Positions 60,293-64,000 of a DNA stretch of 64,000 bases are shown here, in pieces; positions within the stretch are counted from its first letter, which is position 1; each line of letters opens with the position of its first letter. A model generated the notes under the pieces. That model saw only the letters and a program-made list of their open reading frames with translations, was not told where the DNA came from and searched no databases. This DNA is from Microbispora rosea. Lineage in GTDB: Bacteria; Actinomycetota; Actinomycetes; Streptosporangiales; Streptosporangiaceae. The position numbers and the translations under genes are program-made. The stretch is from contig NZ_FTNI01000013.1 of assembly GCF_900156315.1 (NCBI RefSeq), positions 124,001-188,000 on the forward strand. Direction: 5' to 3'.

Positions 60293-60473
60293 CGATCCCG
60301 TCAGTCGTTCGTCCTCCGCGCCCGGGGACGGCGCGGGAGTCACGTCCATCCCAGAAGGAGCCCCGGCGTCGTGGTGTGCGGCGCTTTCATGCCGAACTAC
60401 GATTGACGCCGCATGTGGGCGCATTGTCAGCCTCATGTCACCGTTCATGACGGCGGCCACCGTCGGCGCGACC

Positions 60474-60491
60474 GTGACACAACCATGACAC
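60474..60491 (+). promoter_or_regulatory. GTGACAC/ATGACAC direct repeats spaced 11 bp
   Basis: GTGACAC at 60474 and ATGACAC at 60485 form an 11-bp direct repeat, the arrangement recognised by OmpR-type regulators, 74 bases before the response-regulator start. Further TCATGNC-like sequences lie just upstream. Autoregulation is inferred. Confidence 0.4.
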
Positions 60492-60564
60492 GGCGCGGAC
60501 AAGGTGGGGACACGGCCGGCCGACAGTGGATGGGTTGACCGGCGGGAGAGTTACGGAGCGTGCG

Positions 60565-61254
60565 GTGAAACCCGGCGGCGTGCCGAGAGTGTTGTTGATC
60601 GAGGATGACCCGGCCGTGCGGGAGGGCCTTGAGCTGGCCCTGACCCTGCACGGATACCGGGTGCGGGTGGTGGAGTCCGGTGAGCAGGGGCTGGAGCGCT
60701 TGCGTGCGGACCTTCCCGACGTCGTCGTGCTCGATCTGATGTTGCCCGGCATGGACGGGTTCGAGGTCTGCCGCCGCATCCGGGCCGCCCGCGAGGTGCC
60801 GATCATCATGCTGACCGCGCGCGGCGACGACATGGACGTGGTGGCCGGGTTGGAGGCGGGCGCCGACGACTACGTGGTCAAGCCGGTGCAGCCGAGGGTG
60901 CTCGAGGCGCGCATCCGCGCGGTGCTCCGGCGGATCGGCCGGGACCAGGCGGAGCTGGAGCGGCACGGGGACCTGACGATCGATCGGGCCGGGCTGGTGG
61001 TCGCCAAGGGCGGCGTCCCGGTCAGCCTCGCCCCGACCGAGCTGCGCCTGCTGCTCGAGCTCTCCGGCACGCCGGGCCGGGTGCACAGCCGCCAGCAACT
61101 GCTGGAGTCGGTCTGGGAGCACGGGTATTTCGGCGACTCGCGTCTCGTGGACGCGTGCGTGCAGCGGTTGCGCGCGAAGATCGAGGACGACTCGGCGGCG
61201 CCCGTCTACGTGCAGACGGTGCGCGGGTTCGGGTACCGGTTCGGGCCGATGTGA
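60565..61254 (+). CDS. OmpR-family response regulator
   Basis: A 229-aa regulator. Receiver: RVLLIEDDPAVREGLE, phosphoacceptor Asp in DVVVLDLMLPGMDGF, switch Thr in MLTARGDD, Lys in DYVVKPVQPRVL. C-terminal winged helix: SLAPTELRLLLELSGTPGR and VDACVQRLRAKIED. GTG 60565 follows GGAG by 6 bases. It precedes its kinase by 7 bp, and the kinase overlaps a lipoprotein gene: a three-gene envelope-stress-like operon resembling CseB/CseC. Confidence 0.9.
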   Translation: MKPGGVPRVLLIEDDPAVREGLELALTLHGYRVRVVESGEQGLERLRADLPDVVVLDLMLPGMDGFEVCRRIRAAREVPIIMLTARGDDMDVVAGLEAGADDYVVKPVQPRVLEARIRAVLRRIGRDQAELERHGDLTIDRAGLVVAKGGVPVSLAPTELRLLLELSGTPGRVHSRQQLLESVWEHGYFGDSRLVDACVQRLRAKIEDDSAAPVYVQTVRGFGYRFGPM

Positions 61255-61261
61255 GCCGCCG

Positions 61262-62812
61262 GTGAAATCTCGGCCGAGCCCGGGGCTGCGTGCCCGGCTG
61301 TTGTTCGCCTTCGCACTGCTGTGTGTGGTCACCGCGGCGGCGGTGGCCGGCGGGATGTACCTCCTGGCCCGCAATGCCATCCTGGTGCGAACCCAGGATG
61401 CCGCGGTGGAGGCGATGAAGAGCCGCCTGGAGGCGCTCTACCCGTTGCGGAGTCCGGCCCCGGGCCCGGACGAGCTCGGCGAGATCGCCGGCGCGGTGAC
61501 CGACCGGTACAGCTCCGCGATCGCCGTCTACCACGAGACGTACGCGCCGGTCAGGCCGCCGCCGGGGGACCGGAGGCCGGGAGGGAACGCGCCGGCCCTG
61601 GATCCAGGGGGGATCCCGTACGCGCCGGTCGGGCCGCCGCCGGGGGATCGGACGCTGGGCGGGAACCCGCCGACCCTGACTCCCGGGGTGATGCCGAAGG
61701 GGCTGCGGCGGGCGGTGGCCGGCGGCGACATCGCGTGGCAACGCGTGGTGTGGCAGGACGCGCCCTTCCTGATCATCGGCATGCCGTTGCTGATCGTCGA
61801 CCAGGACCGGACGGCGCGCGTGTCGGGTATCGAGGTCTACACCGCGCGCAGCCTGCTGCCCGAGCAGCTCAGCGTCGACGAGCTCGCCGCACGCGCCTGG
61901 CGCATCGGCGGGGCGGCCCTGGCGTTCGCGGTCGTCCTCGCGTTGCTGGCCACCCGTGGCGTGCTGGGGCCGGTCCGCGAGCTCGGCCGGGCGGCACGCC
62001 TGCTGGGCGAGGGCGAGTTGCGGACCAGGATCGCGGTGCGCGGCTCCGACGAGCTGGCCGAGGTGGCGCGCACGTTCAACACCACCGCCGCGGAGCTGGA
62101 ACGGCACGTCGAGCAGTTGCGCGAGATGGAGGCCGACGCCCGCAGGTTCGTGGCCGATGTGTCGCATGAGCTGCGTACCCCGCTGGCCGCGCTGGCCGCG
62201 GTCGCCGACGTCCTGGACGAGGAGGCGGTCCGGCTGCCCGAGCCCGCGGGCAGGGCCGCCAGGCTGGTCAGCCAGGAGACGCTCAACCTCACCGCTCTGG
62301 TTAACGATCTCATCGAGATCAGCAGGTTCGACTCCGGCGTGGCGGCCCTCGCGCTGAACGAGGTCGACGTGGCCGAGCTGGTGCACGCGACCCTGCGTGT
62401 CCGGGGCTGGTCAGATCTGGTGCATACCGAGCTTGCAGCCGCGGTGACGGCGCGGCTGGACCCGCGCCGAGTGGACGTCATCCTCGCGAACCTGGTCGGC
62501 AACGCCCTGCGGCACGGCGAGCCACCGGTGTCGGTCTGGCTTCACGCCGACCCGCACTGGATCGCCGTCGAGGTCCGCGATCACGGACCGGGGCTGGACG
62601 AAGCGGTGCTGCCGCACGTGTTCGACCGGTTCTATAAGGCCAGCGCGGCCAGGGCCAGGTCCGAGGGCAGCGGCCTCGGCCTCGCCATCGCGCGAGAGAA
62701 CGCGCGCCTGCACCGAGGCGACCTCACCGTCACCAACGCCCCGGACGGCGGCGCCGTATTCACGCTGCGCCTGCCACGCCGGGCACACGATCCGGACGGA
62801 GGCCCCGAGTGA
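61262..62812 (+). CDS. Sensor histidine kinase with duplicated sensor segment
   Basis: A 516-aa kinase. The first membrane helix is [20 protein letters not shown]. The sensor loop contains a 26-residue tandem duplication (YAPVxPPPGDR...GGNxPxLxPG). A second helix ([19 protein letters not shown]), HAMP, H-box [16 protein letters not shown]-box [10 protein letters not shown] and G-box [20 protein letters not shown] follow. It overlaps the downstream lipoprotein gene by 4 bp and follows its response regulator by 7 bp. It probably senses an envelope or lipoprotein-mediated signal. Confidence 0.9.
   Translation: MKSRPSPGLRARLLFAFALLCVVTAAAVAGGMYLLARNAILVRTQDAAVEAMKSRLEALYPLRSPAPGPDELGEIAGAVTDRYSSAIAVYHETYAPVRPPPGDRRPGGNAPALDPGGIPYAPVGPPPGDRTLGGNPPTLTPGVMPKGLRRAVAGGDIAWQRVVWQDAPFLIIGMPLLIVDQDRTARVSGIEVYTARSLLPEQLSVDELAARAWRIGGAALAFAVVLALLATRGVLGPVRELGRAARLLGEGELRTRIAVRGSDELAEVARTFNTTAAELERHVEQLREMEADARRFVADVSHELRTPLAALAAVADVLDEEAVRLPEPAGRAARLVSQETLNLTALVNDLIEISRFDSGVAALALNEVDVAELVHATLRVRGWSDLVHTELAAAVTARLDPRRVDVILANLVGNALRHGEPPVSVWLHADPHWIAVEVRDHGPGLDEAVLPHVFDRFYKASAARARSEGSGLGLAIARENARLHRGDLTVTNAPDGGAVFTLRLPRRAHDPDGGPE
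61541..61696 (+). repeat. 78-bp tandem duplication in the kinase sensor domain
   Basis: Two 78-bp copies (61541-61618 and 61619-61696), roughly 80% identical, each beginning TACGCGCCGGTC. The duplication keeps frame and doubles a Pro/Gly-rich 26-residue segment in the extracytoplasmic loop. Confidence 0.85.
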
Positions 62813-63303
62813 GGATCGGGCTCGCCCGCCGCCTGCTCGCCGCGGGCCTGGTCGCGCTCGTCGCCGTGGCCGGCTGCGGTGTGCGACCCAGCGGCGTCAT
62901 CATCGGCGGCGACCCGCCCAGCGGAGCCGTCGCACGCACCACGACGATCACTCTCTTCTTGGTGAAGAACGGCCGGCTCAGCGCGGTGACGCGGCGGCCC
63001 GGTGGTCGTCCGCTGTTCCCAGGGGACACGCTCATGCTGCTGGCCGCCGGACCCACTCCGGAGGAACAGGCGGACGGACTGACCTCCGACATCCCGCCCG
63101 CGGCCGGCCCGTTCTCGGTGACCGCCGGGCGGGCCGGCCACGTGGTGGTGACCCTGTCGGCCGCGGCCGGCGACCTGTCCTCTCTGGCCGTCGAGCAGAT
63201 CGTGTGCACGGTCGCCGCCACGACGCCGGAAAGCCCTGTTCAGGTCACCGTCGTCGGTGCTGGGCAGAGCGTCGGCCCCCGGAGCTGCCCGAGGCGACGG
63301 TAG
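62809..63303 (+). CDS. GerMN-domain-like lipoprotein
   Basis: A 164-aa lipoprotein. The lipobox is in [14 protein letters not shown] (Cys about residue 23). The mature domain ([54 protein letters not shown]) resembles the GerMN/LpqB family. GTG 62809 overlaps the kinase stop (GTGA), so the RR, kinase and lipoprotein are one operon; the lipoprotein may tune kinase activity. The short tail is Arg/Pro-rich. Confidence 0.8.
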   Translation: MRIGLARRLLAAGLVALVAVAGCGVRPSGVIIGGDPPSGAVARTTTITLFLVKNGRLSAVTRRPGGRPLFPGDTLMLLAAGPTPEEQADGLTSDIPPAAGPFSVTAGRAGHVVVTLSAAAGDLSSLAVEQIVCTVAATTPESPVQVTVVGAGQSVGPRSCPRRR

Positions 63304-63499
63304 CGATCCATCGGCGGTTGCCGAAGGGCCGGCGGACGTCCCCGGCAACGGTCTTACGGGCGCTGCGGGGACATGCCGGATGCGCAGCACGAGCTCGGGA
63401 GTCCCCACCGCGCCGACCTGCGGTTGATCCGTTGCTTCGCGGCGTGTCGCGGCTTCGGGAGTGCTCGGCCGCCCGAGAGGGGATGACCGACTGGGTCAT
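63304..63499. other. Intergenic region between convergent genes
   Basis: No gene, hairpin or repeat that I can support in this 196-bp stretch. Confidence 0.5.
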
Positions 63500-64000
63500 T
63501 CACGAAATCGGCACCATTTCAGGATTCAGGTATCGCAGGGCCGCCACGATCAACTTCCTGCTCGCGGCGAACGCGGCCTCCTTCTTCTCCTCAAGCGTGT
63601 CATCGGGGTCGCCCTGGCGCAGGACCACCCCGAGGACCAGCCGGTCGCGGTCCCCGGAAATGGGACGGACGGCCCACAGCAGCGCTCCGCCCGCCGCCGT
63701 GCTGGTGCCGGTCTTGATGCCGACCACCCCGGGCAGTTCGAGCAGCGTGTTGGTGTTGACGATCTCGCCCGGGATGCCCGGGACGGTGGTCCTGGCGGTG
63801 GCGACGATGTCGCGCAGCACGGGGTTCTTCATGGCCTGCCTGGCCAGCTTGAGCTGATCCACCGCCGTGCTGACCGTGGTGGGCTCATATCCGCTCGCCC
63901 CGGTGTACGTGGTGTTCGTCATGCCCAGCTTGGCGGCGGCCGCGTTCATCTTGCCGGCGAAGGCCTGCTCCGAGCCGGCGTCCCAGCGGGCCAGCAGACG
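63500..64000 (-). CDS. D-alanyl-D-alanine carboxypeptidase, C-terminal part (runs off right edge)
   Basis: 166 codons of a penicillin-binding protein of the DacA/S11 family. Visible are AFAGKMNAAAAKLGMTNTTY, TGASGYEPTTVSTAVDQLKL, and the third active-site motif KTGTS in PGVVGIKTGTSTAAGGALLW. The SxxK and SxN motifs lie beyond the window. It trims terminal D-Ala from peptidoglycan stem peptides and would be exported. The C-terminus has no long amphipathic anchor: it ends NPEMVPIS. Confidence 0.85.
   Translation of the reverse strand, partial: RLLARWDAGSEQAFAGKMNAAAAKLGMTNTTYTGASGYEPTTVSTAVDQLKLARQAMKNPVLRDIVATARTTVPGIPGEIVNTNTLLELPGVVGIKTGTSTAAGGALLWAVRPISGDRDRLVLGVVLRQGDPDDTLEEKKEAAFAASRKLIVAALRYLNPEMVPIS

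Overview
The window is high-GC actinomycete chromosome. GTG starts and Shine-Dalgarno-poor or leaderless starts are common. The gene families present are PASTA-less Ser/Thr kinases, an MsiK-type ABC ATPase, a RamB/isocitrate lyase pair, a FolP2 paralogue, an LCP protein and an ECF41/SigJ sigma factor. The gene content fits Streptosporangiales (Streptosporangium, Nonomuraea or Microbispora relatives); this placement is inference from gene families, not a search. I saw no rRNA, tRNA, CRISPR array, insertion sequence or prophage.

Layout. 1-1275: a BenE-type transporter (cut at the left edge) divergent from an XRE-cupin regulator, with an 18-bp palindrome between them. 1246-5541: a three-gene nonulosonate (sialic acid or Kdn-like) surface polymer operon made of a CMP-transferase/HAD/NeuB fusion, a GT2 glycosyltransferase and a polysialyltransferase-like enzyme. 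5657-7126: an orphan histidine kinase. 7261-18141: a maltodextrin regulon with pullulanase, MsiK-like ATPase, MalEFG importer, alpha-glucosidase and LacI-type MalR; the pullulanase and malE promoters share a candidate operator. 18241-24170: a PfkB kinase, an Entner-Doudoroff operon edd-glk-eda and a divergent ROK repressor.

24389-32554: two small secreted Cys-containing proteins, a regulator with an eroded NB-ARC-like remnant, an ECF41 sigma factor and DoxX-like protein sharing face-to-face promoters, a Ser/Thr kinase, a voltage-gated channel with a calcium-channel-like filter, an HD-domain protein, a quinone oxidoreductase and a P-loop kinase. 32551-42738: an 84-aa protein and cytoplasmic-type subtilase, an LCP protein, a zinc metallopeptidase, a LysR regulator, FolP2, a 285-bp compound tandem repeat and a Cmx-like MFS exporter.

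42815-52637: a sphingosine-1-phosphate-lyase-like PLP enzyme, a two-component system next to a LolA/RseB-like protein and ABC exporter, then a second ABC-2 exporter operon led by a 53-aa peptide gene. 52753-64000: an alpha/beta hydrolase, a Ser/Thr kinase with a collagen-like tail, an ABC ATPase, isocitrate lyase divergent from RamB, a collapsed propionyl-CoA synthetase pseudogene, a second two-component system with a GerMN-like lipoprotein, and the C-terminus of a D,D-carboxypeptidase running off the right edge.

The strongest points for follow-up are the nonulosonate fusion operon, the nested ECF41 promoters, the TGDGWSE-filter channel, the subtilase/84-aa/P-loop operon and the 53-aa peptide coupled to an ABC exporter.
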